A stretch of DNA of 64,000 nt from Avichristensenella sp031549905 (GCA_031549905.1 JAVBPC010000056.1:1-64000), one strand, 5' to 3'. Positions 51,708 to 61,103 are shown, counted from the stretch's first letter. The notes: generated by a model not told the origin, from the letters alone. Made by a program: numbers and translations.

Positions 51708-52909
51708 CGATTGCGCGCAAATGGGCCCCTTTCGCGGTGGGGCTTGCGGTGCTCATTGCGCTGAGCGCCGTGATCGCCGTGTACACGGAAACGGATTTCT
51801 TCACGCCCGCCACGTTTGACTGCTACACCTTGCAGGCCATGCGCTGGCGCGAGGGGCACATCAAGCTGGCAGAAAACCGCCCGTGGCTGGAACTGGCGGT
51901 GTACGAGGGCGGCTATTACGTCAGCTTCCCGCCCACGCCCACGGTGCCGATGTGGGTGCTGTCGTTCATCTTTGGGGAAAACGTGCCCGCCGGGTTTGTG
52001 ACGCTATGCTATTTCCTATTGGCTTATTGGGTGCTGTACCTGCTGCTGGAACGGTTCCTACCCAGAGGGCAGGCGGCGCTTGCCGCCGTGTTCATTCAGG
52101 TGGCGGGCAGCCTGCTGGATATGGCGGTATCCGGCGGGGGGCTGGCCGGCGGCACATGGTACCAGGCGCAGCTGTTTGGCTACCTGCTGACGCTGTGCGC
52201 GTTTTACGGCCTGACCAGCGAAAAGCCGCGCGCGTGGGCGCTGGGGCTGATCGCCATCGCGCTGGCGGTGGGGTGCCGCCCGCTGAACGCCATCTGCGTG
52301 CCGGTGCTGATGTTCATGCTATATCAAAGGCTGCGCCCGGCAAAGGACAGCCTGTGGCACACGCTGCTGGCGATGCTGCCGTATGTGGCTGTGCCGCTGA
52401 TGATAGCGGCGGCGTACGGCATCTATAATTTCGTGCGCTTCGGAAACCCACTGGAGTTTGGACACCATTACCTGCCGGAATACACCAACTCGCAGGACCC
52501 CATCTTCACCCTGGCAAACCTGCCCAGCAACCTGAAAAACATCCTGCGCCCGCCGGAACTGCGCGGCACGGCGATCTCTTTCCCGAACATTTCCGGGTTC
52601 GCTGTGTACCTGACCAACCCGCTGCTGGTGTTTGCCGCCGGGCGGGCCATCTGGCGCGCGGCGCGCCGCCGGTTTGATCTGCTGGATGCGACGCTGCTGA
52701 TCACGGCGGTGGTGCACGCTGCCGCGCTGCTCACCCACCGCACGAACGGCGGGTGGCAGTTTGGCACCAGGTATCTTTGCGATTTGCTGCCGGCGCTGGC
52801 GCTGCTATACGCGAAGGGCCGGGAGAAGGTTACCTTGTGGGAGGGCGTGCCCATGGGGGCGCTGATGCTTTTCTGCGTGGTGGGGACGGTGGTTTTTCAT
52901 CGGATGTGA
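51704..52909 (+). CDS. Polytopic membrane protein, GT-C glycosyltransferase-like
   Basis: 401 residues with about ten hydrophobic helices. The first extracellular loop has acidic residues (TETDFFTPATFDCYTLQAM) and the pattern EGGYYVSFPPTPTVPMWVLS; the segment NFVRFGNPLEFGHHYLPEY is a frequent block in GT39/PMT-like GT-C proteins. Such enzymes move sugars from polyprenyl phosphate to acceptors outside the cell. It overlaps dnaI by 4 bp (ATGA), an unexpected partner for replication genes and perhaps only a shared transcript. The gene converges on 52923 with 13 bp between stops. Confidence 0.75.
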   Translation: MTIARKWAPFAVGLAVLIALSAVIAVYTETDFFTPATFDCYTLQAMRWREGHIKLAENRPWLELAVYEGGYYVSFPPTPTVPMWVLSFIFGENVPAGFVTLCYFLLAYWVLYLLLERFLPRGQAALAAVFIQVAGSLLDMAVSGGGLAGGTWYQAQLFGYLLTLCAFYGLTSEKPRAWALGLIAIALAVGCRPLNAICVPVLMFMLYQRLRPAKDSLWHTLLAMLPYVAVPLMIAAAYGIYNFVRFGNPLEFGHHYLPEYTNSQDPIFTLANLPSNLKNILRPPELRGTAISFPNISGFAVYLTNPLLVFAAGRAIWRAARRRFDLLDATLLITAVVHAAALLTHRTNGGWQFGTRYLCDLLPALALLYAKGREKVTLWEGVPMGALMLFCVVGTVVFHRM

Positions 52910-52922
52910 TGGGGCGGGAGGG

Positions 52923-54476
52923 TTATTCCCAGGGGATGAAGGTCAGGAGGTTGGCAAGTTGGTCGATTTCGGCTTCCGTCAGGGGGACCTCATCCGATAG
53001 TCCAAGCATGACGATAGAATAGCTGTCAAACAGCACAAGGTATGCCTGACCCATGCCGTTTTCGCTGATGGCGGACACGCACGGCACATTCAGCGGACCT
53101 GTTTCCAGTACGGCATATTCCGCCGCAGAACCCACAGTACCCGAAAGGTTTGCCGCAAGCCCTTTTCCGGTCACCACAATTTCTTCTTCCGTAAAATACT
53201 CCGTCTGCGTCATGCCCGCGCTTTGGGCGTATTCGGCCGCCATAATCAGATAATACGCGCGCTGATTGTCCGCATATAGCAATACTTGTTTGTCTGTTGC
53301 ATTGTCCTCCACGCTGTACAACACATACCCTTCCGGCAGCGCGGCGACGGCGTCCCCCGTCATCAGCGGAAGGTAGACGTCATTTCCTTCCTGATGAACG
53401 CGTTTCACCGAGGTATCCACTTCGGCTCTCAGCGCCGTCTCAATCAGCGTTCTTTGCGCCGCAAGCGCCCATTCCTCGTCAAATTCCGGCTGCGGAAAGT
53501 ATGATGCGCAGATCACCCATCCATCGTGCACCGCCATCAGGTGGCGGGAAGGCTTCTCTTGCCGTTCATCGCTGTCGAAGAATAACATAGTGCCGGATGT
53601 ATCCGGCAAGGTTTCGTAGCGCATGCTATCCATCACCGGATCGCCAATAGAGACAAAATCCATCAGATTGAAACGCATGTTTTCATCCAGAGAGTCGATA
53701 CCGATGCCCCAGAGCGCTTGATTTCGAAAGGCGTACAGCGTCAAAGTGGTTAGTACATCCGCCTGACGAACGTACAGCGATTTGTAGTCATCTTCATCGT
53801 AATCCATCGTCATTTCAGCCCCATCGGGCAGGGCAAACACCATATTTGTGCCCGGCAGCTGGTAGCTGGTTTTCTTTTTCGCCTTCATTTCAAGCGTCAT
53901 GGCCAGCAGCCCCTTTTGCATCATGCTTTCTTCCGCCGTGAAAGCCTGCTTCCCATCAGGGCGCTGCACCATCATGTTCAGCACCCATTCCCCATAGATG
54001 ACGACCAGATGCTCCGAGTAAAAGCTATCTTTTTCAATCCATTCTTTTGCAAGCACGGCCGGATAGCCCGCTATCCCATCGGGCAAAACCTCTGTCTCAA
54101 GCAACTCTGGCCTAGGTGAAATGATGCGAAGGAAGTTCGCCAGCTCCTCCTTGGTTAGCGCATCCAGCGCAACCCCCTCGGCATTCAGGTTGTGAATGGC
54201 AAAAAAACCATAGTAAACATCGGGGCACGCGGGCAGCATTATCTGCACAAGCTCAACGCCTTCTTGCATCTGCAGGTGCTCATACTGCGCGTTCATCGGC
54301 AGCGAAAGATCCAGATCAATCTGCTTCATCGGCAACCCAAAATACCAGTCCCCCGCGTTTGTCTCATCCAGCGGCGTTACCTGCGCCCCCGCGGCAAACG
54401 CGGCAGGCTGCGCCACCGCCAAACTAAGTATTAGCACAAGCGCAATCGCGAAGCAGGATCGAGCAATCTTCTTCAT
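52923..54476 (-). CDS. Secreted protein of unknown function (517 aa)
   Basis: A signal peptide (KKIARSCFAIALVLILSLAVAQPAAFA) precedes ~490 acidic, soluble residues. There appear to be repeated modules beginning with LDLSLPMNAQYEHL, YQLPGTNMVFALPDGAEMTM and VYLPLMTGDAVAALPEGYVLY, each reading like a 'fit of value against threshold' beta module; this internal repetition is by eye only. No catalytic motif, sortase signal or lipobox is found (the Cys in the signal is not in a lipobox). GAGGTGA precedes the ATG. Function not assigned. Confidence 0.7.
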   Translation of the reverse strand: MKKIARSCFAIALVLILSLAVAQPAAFAAGAQVTPLDETNAGDWYFGLPMKQIDLDLSLPMNAQYEHLQMQEGVELVQIMLPACPDVYYGFFAIHNLNAEGVALDALTKEELANFLRIISPRPELLETEVLPDGIAGYPAVLAKEWIEKDSFYSEHLVVIYGEWVLNMMVQRPDGKQAFTAEESMMQKGLLAMTLEMKAKKKTSYQLPGTNMVFALPDGAEMTMDYDEDDYKSLYVRQADVLTTLTLYAFRNQALWGIGIDSLDENMRFNLMDFVSIGDPVMDSMRYETLPDTSGTMLFFDSDERQEKPSRHLMAVHDGWVICASYFPQPEFDEEWALAAQRTLIETALRAEVDTSVKRVHQEGNDVYLPLMTGDAVAALPEGYVLYSVEDNATDKQVLLYADNQRAYYLIMAAEYAQSAGMTQTEYFTEEEIVVTGKGLAANLSGTVGSAAEYAVLETGPLNVPCVSAISENGMGQAYLVLFDSYSIVMLGLSDEVPLTEAEIDQLANLLTFIPWE

Positions 54477-54582
54477 ACAGCGTCACCTCTTTCCTTCCTT
54501 ATATAGCCAACTTCATTCTACCATACCGAAGGAACAATCACAATCGAAAGCTGTTCCGCGCAGCACAACTTTGCGGTGCAAG

Positions 54583-54622
54583 AAGCCCCCGCACCGCCTC
54601 AAAAGGCAGAATACGGGGGCTT
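54583..54622 (-). terminator. Terminator of the SH3-repeat protein gene
   Basis: Minus strand AAGCCCCCG and CGGGGGCTT flank a ~22-base loop; CTTG follows, so the T-tract is poor. Confidence 0.55.
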
Positions 54623-54645
54623 TGCTGATCACTTATCCTTTGCGG

Positions 54646-57600
54646 TTACTGGTTATCCCGCTCGTCGCCGTACCCTTCCGGCCTGGACCTGCGCCTGCGC
54701 GGCGCAGCGGCCGTGGGGTCATCGGGGGCGACGGGGTCGGGCGCCTGCGGCATGCGCGCGGCCGGCGTCTGGTCAGCCGGTTTGCCGTCCACTTCCGCGC
54801 GAGGCAGCGTTGAGTTCACGCGCTGCACAGGGGCTTCGGCCTTGGGGGGCTGCGGCGGCTGCGCGGGCTTTTGCGGCTGCTGCGGGCGCATGTACGGGTT
54901 CGCCTGGTTGCCCTGCGGCTGTGCGCCCTGAAGCCTTTGGCCGTTTGCGGCAGGGGTCCCCGCGGCAGGTCTTGCCTGACCATTCGCGCCGGCGCTTGCA
55001 CCTGGTGTTCCGGCAGCGGGCCTTGTTTGACCGGCCGCGCCGTTGTTTGCGTTAGGGGCAGCAGGGGCGCCTGTACCCGGCGCGCCTGCACCCGGTCTGG
55101 CCGCACCGGGCGTGCCGGGGGCTCCGGCCGCGCCCGTGGGCGGGACCGTCCCGGCCGGAGGCACAGGCCTTCTCACCGCGGGTGCGCCGCCTTGCGGAGG
55201 CTGCCCGCCCTGCGTGGGCTGGCCTGGGCGGGGGCCCTGCGGGCCTTTTCCATCGGGGCCTTGCGTGCGCTTTTCCTGCGCCAGGCGGCGGGCCTGCTCC
55301 TGTGCCTGCTTGCGGCGGGCCTTGTTGTATACGGAGTATCCGTACAGGCCGCCCGCGGCCAGCACCAGCAGTACCACCAGCACCAGCAGGATGCCCGGCG
55401 GGGAGAATCCGCCCGACTTCGTATCCGTGAAGTCGGTGCTCTCGGGGGGCAGCGTGGTAAACGGGTTGGGTGAAGGGGTAGCGGTGCCGTTGCCGTAACG
55501 CACGTCGCTTTCCTGAATATACCCGACACGCCCGTTTTCTACATTGATTGTAACTTTGAGCAGCACGGTGCCGTTCGATGTGCGGGTGGTCGTATCAGCC
55601 CCGGAAGACAGGGTGATGTCTGCCTTCTGATAGTTGTTGATGAAATCACCGTTGGCCTCGTACACGGACACGATATCCTTGGCAATCTCCGCATTTCCCC
55701 CGTTCGGGTTATCCGTGACGGGCGCAATCGTAGCAAACGGCACAAACGTGGGCGTGGCGCTCGCTTCCGGAGTGGCGCTGGGCACGGTGGTCGCCATCGG
55801 CGGCATTGTAATAAAGCTGACGGTAGACTGCGGGTTGGTCGTCGTCCAGGTATTGGTGTTGATCTTCGCGGTGGATGTCGGGGTGATGATGTTGCCGTTT
55901 TGGTTGTACGACTGCTGCGATACGATGGCGCTGTACTGCGCGGTGGTCAGCGTGGACAGCAGATCCCCGCGGATATAGCCGGTCCTGCCGTTGCTTTCAA
56001 CCTTGTACCACAGCGTGCTTTCCGCCGTGACGGTATCCAGCACGCGCACGATGGTACCCTGCTTGAGCTGCACAACGCGCGAGGTATCGACGGACGGGCC
56101 GGTGCGGATGTTGACATTGTCGCTGGTCAGCAGTGCGAACCCGCTGAACGCGTTTGGCGAATACGTCGCCACCGGCGGCGTGGTGGGCGTCTGCCGGTTG
56201 AAGTAATCCAGCACTTCCTGGGTGGTCATGGCGGTCAGCTGGCTGGCCAGCACATAGCCGGTTCTGCCGTTGGTTTGCACCAAGTGATACAGGTTGCCGT
56301 AGATATCGGTTTCCTGCTTGGCAACGTACACAACATCGCCAAAGTTGAGCACCGCAAGCGTCGCCGCGCCGATGCCCGGGAAGGAGAACAGCGCAACATA
56401 CGATGTGTTCACCCGCATGTAGCCCGCAACCTGGGAAAGCGGGGTGGGCACAGGGGTGGGGCTGGGCGTAGGCGTGGGCGATGCGGTTACCGCCGGGGGA
56501 ACCGTCACCTTGCTCTTGAGGTAAAGTTCAATTTCGGTGGGTGTCGCTTCACGGACATAGGCGGGGCTGATGTATCCGATGGGCTCGCCTTCCACCTCCA
56601 GCTGCCTGATGGCAAGCCACTGTGTGCCGGCCCCATCGGTGACGACTTGCTCAACCCGCACGACCTCATTCTGTTTGGATGTGCGCATGACCGACCCGCC
56701 TGCCGCGGAGCGCACATAGACATCCTTGCCGGTGATGATGCCGTAGTAGGATGCCTCCAGCTGCGGGATGGGGCTGGGGGTTGGCGTAGCGGGCGTTACA
56801 ACGGGCTCGGACGGGGTCTCCGCCGTCTGTGAGGCTGTGGCCGTTGCCGTAGCAGTAGCTGAGGCAGTCGGCGTGGGCGACGGCGACACTGTCGGCGGCT
56901 CCGTGGGCGGGTCCGACGGGTTCACGCGCTGCTGGTAATCATCATACTGCTGATGATTGTAGAAGTACCCATCCTTATCCCGAATATAGCCGGTCAGACC
57001 GTTTTCCTTATCCAGCGTAACCAGGATCATCCGGTTGCCGTAAACATCGCGGATGACAGCGTTCGGCTCCCCGGCGTGGAAGCGGACAACATCAGTCACG
57101 TTAAAATTGCCTAGGGGGATGCCGTTGATGTCGTATACGGTCATGGCTTCGTTTGTAATCTCAAGGTAGTTGGTCTCCGGGGTCTGCATATCCTGCCCGA
57201 GCGCAAGGTCATTCACCTCCGCCACGGTCAGGAAGCTGATCGCGTCAACCATCAGGTAGCCGACCATGCCGTCGCTGACGCGGCGCACGGGCACCCAGGT
57301 GCGGCCGTCGCCATCCACCTTGGCGGGTGTCTGGTCGGTGATGTTCAGCTGCAGCTTTGTATCGTACTGAAGGGTCACAACCTCCTGGCCGAACATATCG
57401 CTGTACAGCACCGCGCTGCCCAGCTGAATGCGGGCGTAATCCGTTTCATGCGCAGGGATTTGCGGAACGGCCTCAGGCGGTATGACCGGCTCTTCCGGTA
57501 TATCGGGTGAAACCTCCGGCGGAGGATCAACCGGTCCGGTCGACGGCTCACCCTGCGCATAGTTCGCCGCGGTGACGCTTGTAGTATACACTACTTCTTC

Positions 57601-57996
57601 GCCCACTTTGAGCCGGCCGGTAACCGGGAACAGATCGGAACCGGTGACGGTAAGCCAATCGCTGTTCGCTTCATCGATGAGCGGGGCGTAATCAACAAAG
57701 CCGACGTCATCCAGCATGACATGCGGAACGATGCGCACGACCTGCGGCTGGTCAGCGCCAAGAAACTGAATCCATATTCCGCCTTCCGGCGTAACGGACC
57801 AAGTGTATTGCGCCTCGCCTTCTATGGTGGCTTCCTTCCGCAGCGGCACAGCCATGGGGCCAAAATCATCCGTATAAGTCGGATGTTGCGCATAGACGAG
57901 AACATCCACAACCTGCGGCGCCGCAAAGGCCATCTGCGGCACCATAGGCAACAGCAGTGAAAGAATCAGTAGCACAGGCAGCAGTCGACGTTTCAT
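54646..57996 (-). CDS. Large multi-SH3b membrane protein with cytoplasmic Pro/Ala/Gly tail
   Basis: 1116 residues. Signal peptide (RRLLPVLLILSLLLPMVPQMAFA), then at least five bacterial SH3-like modules, recognised by pairs such as NVNIRTGPSVDTSRVVQLKQG with TLWYKVESNGRTGYIRGDLL, and DVYVRSAAGGSVMR with GEPIGYISPAYV. They are separated by Pro/Thr/Ser linkers (PSPTPTASATATATATAS). A transmembrane helix lies near residues 866-890 (GILLVLVVLLVLAAGGLYGY), and a ~210-residue tail rich in Pro, Gln, Gly and Ala follows on the cytoplasmic side. The SH3b part probably binds peptidoglycan. The ATG at 57996 is chosen; a TTG two codons earlier fits AGGAGGG better. Confidence 0.85.
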   Translation of the reverse strand: MKRRLLPVLLILSLLLPMVPQMAFAAPQVVDVLVYAQHPTYTDDFGPMAVPLRKEATIEGEAQYTWSVTPEGGIWIQFLGADQPQVVRIVPHVMLDDVGFVDYAPLIDEANSDWLTVTGSDLFPVTGRLKVGEEVVYTTSVTAANYAQGEPSTGPVDPPPEVSPDIPEEPVIPPEAVPQIPAHETDYARIQLGSAVLYSDMFGQEVVTLQYDTKLQLNITDQTPAKVDGDGRTWVPVRRVSDGMVGYLMVDAISFLTVAEVNDLALGQDMQTPETNYLEITNEAMTVYDINGIPLGNFNVTDVVRFHAGEPNAVIRDVYGNRMILVTLDKENGLTGYIRDKDGYFYNHQQYDDYQQRVNPSDPPTEPPTVSPSPTPTASATATATATASQTAETPSEPVVTPATPTPSPIPQLEASYYGIITGKDVYVRSAAGGSVMRTSKQNEVVRVEQVVTDGAGTQWLAIRQLEVEGEPIGYISPAYVREATPTEIELYLKSKVTVPPAVTASPTPTPSPTPVPTPLSQVAGYMRVNTSYVALFSFPGIGAATLAVLNFGDVVYVAKQETDIYGNLYHLVQTNGRTGYVLASQLTAMTTQEVLDYFNRQTPTTPPVATYSPNAFSGFALLTSDNVNIRTGPSVDTSRVVQLKQGTIVRVLDTVTAESTLWYKVESNGRTGYIRGDLLSTLTTAQYSAIVSQQSYNQNGNIITPTSTAKINTNTWTTTNPQSTVSFITMPPMATTVPSATPEASATPTFVPFATIAPVTDNPNGGNAEIAKDIVSVYEANGDFINNYQKADITLSSGADTTTRTSNGTVLLKVTINVENGRVGYIQESDVRYGNGTATPSPNPFTTLPPESTDFTDTKSGGFSPPGILLVLVVLLVLAAGGLYGYSVYNKARRKQAQEQARRLAQEKRTQGPDGKGPQGPRPGQPTQGGQPPQGGAPAVRRPVPPAGTVPPTGAAGAPGTPGAARPGAGAPGTGAPAAPNANNGAAGQTRPAAGTPGASAGANGQARPAAGTPAANGQRLQGAQPQGNQANPYMRPQQPQKPAQPPQPPKAEAPVQRVNSTLPRAEVDGKPADQTPAARMPQAPDPVAPDDPTAAAPRRRRSRPEGYGDERDNQ

Positions 57997-58020
57997 CGGC
58001 AAGCCGATCCCTCCTTTTTC

Positions 58021-58069
58021 AGCGCGTACTTGAAAATATCGCGCCATGACAGGATTTCTAAGAAATCCC
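58021..58069. repeat. Dispersed palindromic repeat copy in the SH3-protein leader
   Basis: AGCGCGTACTTGAAAATATC then GCGCC (58021-58045) and GGATTTC/GAAATCC (58052-58069) match the units at 7508 and 45896. It lies 25 bp upstream of the start codon, between promoter and ribosome site. Confidence 0.65.
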
Positions 58070-58127
58070 TTCCGCGTATAGCGCCCTATCACGGTAACAA
58101 ATGCAGAATGAATAGGGTCTACGGTTC

Positions 58128-58156
58128 ATTGTAAACATAACGGATTGGAATGTCAA
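58128..58156 (-). promoter_or_regulatory. Promoter of the SH3-repeat protein gene
   Basis: Minus strand: TTGACA (58151-58156), 17 bases, TACAAT (58128-58133). Confidence 0.75.
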
Positions 58157-58272
58157 TTTCGTTCATGGTGTTTGATAGGAAAAGCGTTTGACACACATCC
58201 GCAACTTTTGCGGAATGCGCGCGAAACGGGCTGGATATTTTTGCACCGATCCTACTGATAGAAGTATTACCG

Positions 58273-58554
58273 TTACCAGAGCTGCGGGTTCTCTATCAGA
58301 TACCTTTTGATCCTTTGTATAACGAATTCCTGCCCTGCCGTGGGGGAAGGCGGACCAAAGACCAGCCGCTGCATCGACACGCCGAATACTTGGCTCATCT
58401 TCACCGCCATGGCAATGCTGGGCATCCTCTGCCCGCGCTCCAACGCGTTGAAATGACTGATAGAAACGCCGCATGCGCGCGCCGCCGCCACGCGCGACAT
58501 ACCCCTCTCCAAACGGAGCGTTTTGATATTCATTCCGATGCTATTGGTGCTCAT
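58273..58554 (-). CDS. XRE-family transcriptional regulator
   Basis: 93-residue DNA-binding protein. Helix-turn-helix at about residues 8-62: IGMNIKTLRLERGMSRVAAA, then GVSISHFNALERGQRMPSIAMAVKM, the usual SinR/cI type with the ERG turn. The ~30-residue C-terminus (FVIQRIKRYLIENPQLW) may dimerise. The start at 58554 has GGGAG upstream; an earlier in-frame ATG at 58605 lacks one and lies within the promoter region. It is divergent from the NUDIX gene. Target genes unknown. Confidence 0.85.
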   Translation of the reverse strand: MSTNSIGMNIKTLRLERGMSRVAAARACGVSISHFNALERGQRMPSIAMAVKMSQVFGVSMQRLVFGPPSPTAGQEFVIQRIKRYLIENPQLW

Positions 58555-58594
58555 CCGGTCATCTCCCACGGGATATTTGCGCGCTATCGCTTGC

Positions 58595-58669
58595 ATTATA
58601 AGCATTTATAGTATTATTTGCAATACCTAACCAAACAGGGTGTTCTTCCAGCGGCGTGTGTGCTACAAT
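58595..58669. promoter_or_regulatory. Divergent promoters of the XRE regulator (-) and NUDIX gene (+)
   Basis: Minus strand: TTGCAA (58618-58623), 17 bases, TATAAT (58595-58600) for the regulator. Plus strand: extended -10 TGCTACAAT ending at 58669 for the NUDIX gene, with a poor -35. This places the NUDIX transcript start near 58676 and rules out the upstream GTG at 58656 as start codon. Confidence 0.6.
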
Positions 58670-58694
58670 AAGCAAGAAAGGGCGTGATGCTACG

Positions 58695-59264
58695 ATGTCA
58701 GAACCGCAAGCGGAAACCGTCTTAACGCAAGAGCAGGTGTTTAAGGGGCCGCTGATACAGGTTGAACACTGGCAAGTTCGAATACCTGACGGTCGCACGG
58801 CGCTGCGCGAAGTGGTAAAACATAACGGCGGCGCGGCCATTGTCGCTTTGACGGATACGCTGCAGGTAACGCTGGTGCGCCAATACCGCGTTGCGATGGG
58901 CCGCGCGATGCTGGAGCTGCCCGCCGGCAAGCGCGACACCCCGGATGAGGACCCGGCCGCATGCGCCCGGCGCGAACTGGAAGAAGAAACCGGCCTGGTC
59001 GCCAAAGAGTTCCGCCTGCTGACCGTGATGGACCCCTCCCCCGGGTATCTGACCGAACGCATACACATCTACCTTGCCACAGGCCTGGGCCTGGGCGAGC
59101 GCCACCCGGATGACGACGAATACATCACGCTGGTGACCATGCCGCTGGAAGAAGCCGTGCGGCTGATCACGCTGGGGGAGATCACGGACGCAAAGACCAT
59201 CTGCGGCCTTCTGATCGCCGCAAGGGCGTTTCCCAAGCAAGCAGAGGGGGCAGATCAAATCTGA
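58695..59264 (+). CDS. NUDIX hydrolase, ADP-ribose pyrophosphatase type
   Basis: 189-residue hydrolase likely splitting ADP-ribose to AMP and ribose-5-phosphate. The NUDIX box reads GKRDTPDEDP then AACARRELEEETGL, with catalytic REL-EE intact but one more residue than usual between the lead Gly and the box (compare GKLDPGEDP). VTLVRQYRVAMGRAMLELPAG upstream is typical of NudF-type enzymes, which act as dimers. The ATG at 58695 follows AAAGGG and the mapped -10. A terminator lies 20 bp beyond the stop. Confidence 0.88.
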   Translation: MSEPQAETVLTQEQVFKGPLIQVEHWQVRIPDGRTALREVVKHNGGAAIVALTDTLQVTLVRQYRVAMGRAMLELPAGKRDTPDEDPAACARRELEEETGLVAKEFRLLTVMDPSPGYLTERIHIYLATGLGLGERHPDDDEYITLVTMPLEEAVRLITLGEITDAKTICGLLIAARAFPKQAEGADQI

Positions 59265-59283
59265 CCACAGGTTGGCATTTCAT

Positions 59284-59319
59284 GCGGGCGGAAAGCATAA
59301 CGCGCCCGCTTTTCTTTTT
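59284..59319 (+). terminator. Terminator of the NUDIX gene
   Basis: GCGGGCG (59284-59290) pairs with CGCCCGC (59303-59309), followed by TTTTCTTTTT. Confidence 0.85.
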
Positions 59320-59380
59320 GCGGCGCGGCTGGTAAAATAAAGGCAAACAGATCAGCGGCTGCCGAAAAGGAGGAACCCTT

Positions 59381-60511
59381 ATGTGCCCAGCAAACCGGAA
59401 ACCCATCGCCGTGGTGGCAGGCCACCTGTGCGTGGATATCACCCCGGCCTTCCCCGCCGCCGCGCGCACCCTTTCCGATGCGCTTCAGCCCGGAAAGCTG
59501 GCCATGATAGGCCCGATGGCGGTCACCCCGGGCGGCGTCGTGCCCAACACCGGCCTTGCGCTGCGCCGCCTGGGGGTTGAGACGCGCCTGCTGGGCAAGG
59601 CGGGGGCGGACGCGCTGGGCGCGCTGCTGAAGCACGAGATGGAAGCGATCGGCGGCGGGGATGCGGTGGCGGTGGACGCGGCAGTCGCCACCAGCTACAC
59701 GCTGGTGCTTGCCCCGCCCGGCACGGACAGGGCATTCCTGCACCACCCGGGGGCAAACGACGCGTTCTGCGCCGATGATGTGCCGGACAGCCTGCTTGAG
59801 GGCGCATCCCTGCTGCATTTCGGCTACCCGCCGCTGATGGCAGGCATGTACCTGCACGGCGGCGGGCAGGTGGCGCGCCTGTTCCGGCAGGCGAAATCGC
59901 TGGGGCTTCTGACATCGCTGGATATGGCGGCGGTAGACCCCGCGTCGCCGGCGGGCCAGGCGGATTGGGCGGCGCTGCTTCAAAACGTGCTGCCGCTGAC
60001 GGACATCTTCACCCCCAGCGCGGAGGAGCTGTGCTTCATGCTGGACAGGGAAGCGCACGCCATCTGGCGCGAAACGGCCCCCGGTGCGGATGCGGTGGAG
60101 TCGCCGCTGGTGCCGGGGCAGGTTCCGGCGCTGGCGGAAAGGTGCATTCAGCTTGGGGCAAAGGTTGTGCTGGTGAAGTGCGGGGCGCGCGGGCTGTATT
60201 ACCGCACCGGGGCGCAGTTGCCCAGTGGGATGTATCTGGATGCTTCCGATTGGGCGGATCGGTCGGGGTTCCAGCCAGCTTTTGTGCCGGAGAGGATCGC
60301 ATCCACCACCGGCGCGGGCGATACGGCCATCGCGGCGTTCCTGGCGGGGCTGCTGTGCGGGTATCCCCCAAAGAAGTGCGCCGCACTGGCCGCAGCCGCG
60401 GGGGCCGCGTGCGTCGCCACGCGGGATGTGCTGTCGGGGATTCCCACCCTTGCGCAGTTGCAGGCGCGGATCGACGGCGGGTGGGCTACGCGGGCGGGGG
60501 CTTTTGCGTAG
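59381..60511 (+). CDS. PfkB-family carbohydrate kinase
   Basis: 376-residue ribokinase-fold kinase. N-terminal substrate region VVAGHLCVDITPAF and TPGGVVPNTGLALRRLG; the PfkB signature with catalytic Asp is ASTTGAGDTAIAAFLAGLL near the C-terminus; IFTPSAEELCFML and VVLVKCGARGLYYR are also family blocks. The sugar cannot be named. AGGAGG precedes the ATG. It stands next to, but is convergent with, the amino-sugar isomerase cluster, so a shared role in sugar use is likely but not shown. Confidence 0.9.
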   Translation: MCPANRKPIAVVAGHLCVDITPAFPAAARTLSDALQPGKLAMIGPMAVTPGGVVPNTGLALRRLGVETRLLGKAGADALGALLKHEMEAIGGGDAVAVDAAVATSYTLVLAPPGTDRAFLHHPGANDAFCADDVPDSLLEGASLLHFGYPPLMAGMYLHGGGQVARLFRQAKSLGLLTSLDMAAVDPASPAGQADWAALLQNVLPLTDIFTPSAEELCFMLDREAHAIWRETAPGADAVESPLVPGQVPALAERCIQLGAKVVLVKCGARGLYYRTGAQLPSGMYLDASDWADRSGFQPAFVPERIASTTGAGDTAIAAFLAGLLCGYPPKKCAALAAAAGAACVATRDVLSGIPTLAQLQARIDGGWATRAGAFA

Positions 60512-60570
60512 GCAAATGGCGGGGGACGCACGTTTCATCATCCGTACACGTTTCACATCACCAGTTTCAA

Positions 60571-60607
60571 AAAGGCCGCCGCGTATATCTATCGCGGCAG
60601 CCTTTTT
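60571..60607. terminator. Bidirectional terminator between the PfkB kinase and P-loop kinase genes
   Basis: AAAGGC-GCCGCG and CGCGGC-GCCTTTTT form a stem with one bulge, with A-runs on one side and T-runs on the other, suiting both converging genes. Confidence 0.8.
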
Positions 60608-60642
60608 CATATGCTAATTTGTACGGACAAGCCGGCAGCACC

Positions 60643-61101
60643 CTACGCCAACTCATCCGGTTCGGGCGGCTGAAACAGCGGGATATACGTTTCCATCATC
60701 TCCCTTGGGATCACAAAAACCTCGTCGCACGCGTCCCTGTTGCGCCGTTCAAGCCGCCGCCACAGTTCCTCCTTGGAAACATCCATATAGTGCATCTTGA
60801 AATCAGCGCCGGCATCCCGCGCCATGGCGCGCAGGGCATCCCTCTCTTCACGCGCCCAGAAGCCAAAGTCCAGGATCACGCTTGTGCCAAGGGCCAGCGC
60901 GCGCCGCGCCACATCCAGCATGATTTCTTCGACGGCGGTGTGGCGCCCGTCATGCCGTTCATCGGATGCGTCATCCCCGAAAAGCTTCAGGTGCCACGCA
61001 TCCGGCGTCAAAAGCAGCGCACCGGCCTCCTCAGCAAGCCTTCTGGCATAGGTGGTTTTGCCGCTGCACGGCAGCCCCACCATGATGTGCAGTGTCGTCA
61101 T
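60643..61101 (-). CDS. P-loop kinase (AAA_33 / zeta-toxin-like fold)
   Basis: 152-residue predicted small-molecule kinase. Walker A MVGLPCSGKTTYARRLAEEA; a DFGFW segment (SVILDFGFWAREERDALRAM) in the acceptor region; LID-type arginines in EELWRRLERRNRDAC. Proteins of this type phosphorylate antibiotics, nucleosides or sugars. The ATG at 61101, two bases after the upstream isomerase stop with GGGGTG before it, is preferred; a GTG at 61107 would give a 4-bp overlap instead. Last gene of the AraC-SGNH-isomerase-kinase operon. Confidence 0.8.
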   Translation of the reverse strand: MTTLHIMVGLPCSGKTTYARRLAEEAGALLLTPDAWHLKLFGDDASDERHDGRHTAVEEIMLDVARRALALGTSVILDFGFWAREERDALRAMARDAGADFKMHYMDVSKEELWRRLERRNRDACDEVFVIPREMMETYIPLFQPPEPDELA

Positions 61102-61103
61102 TT

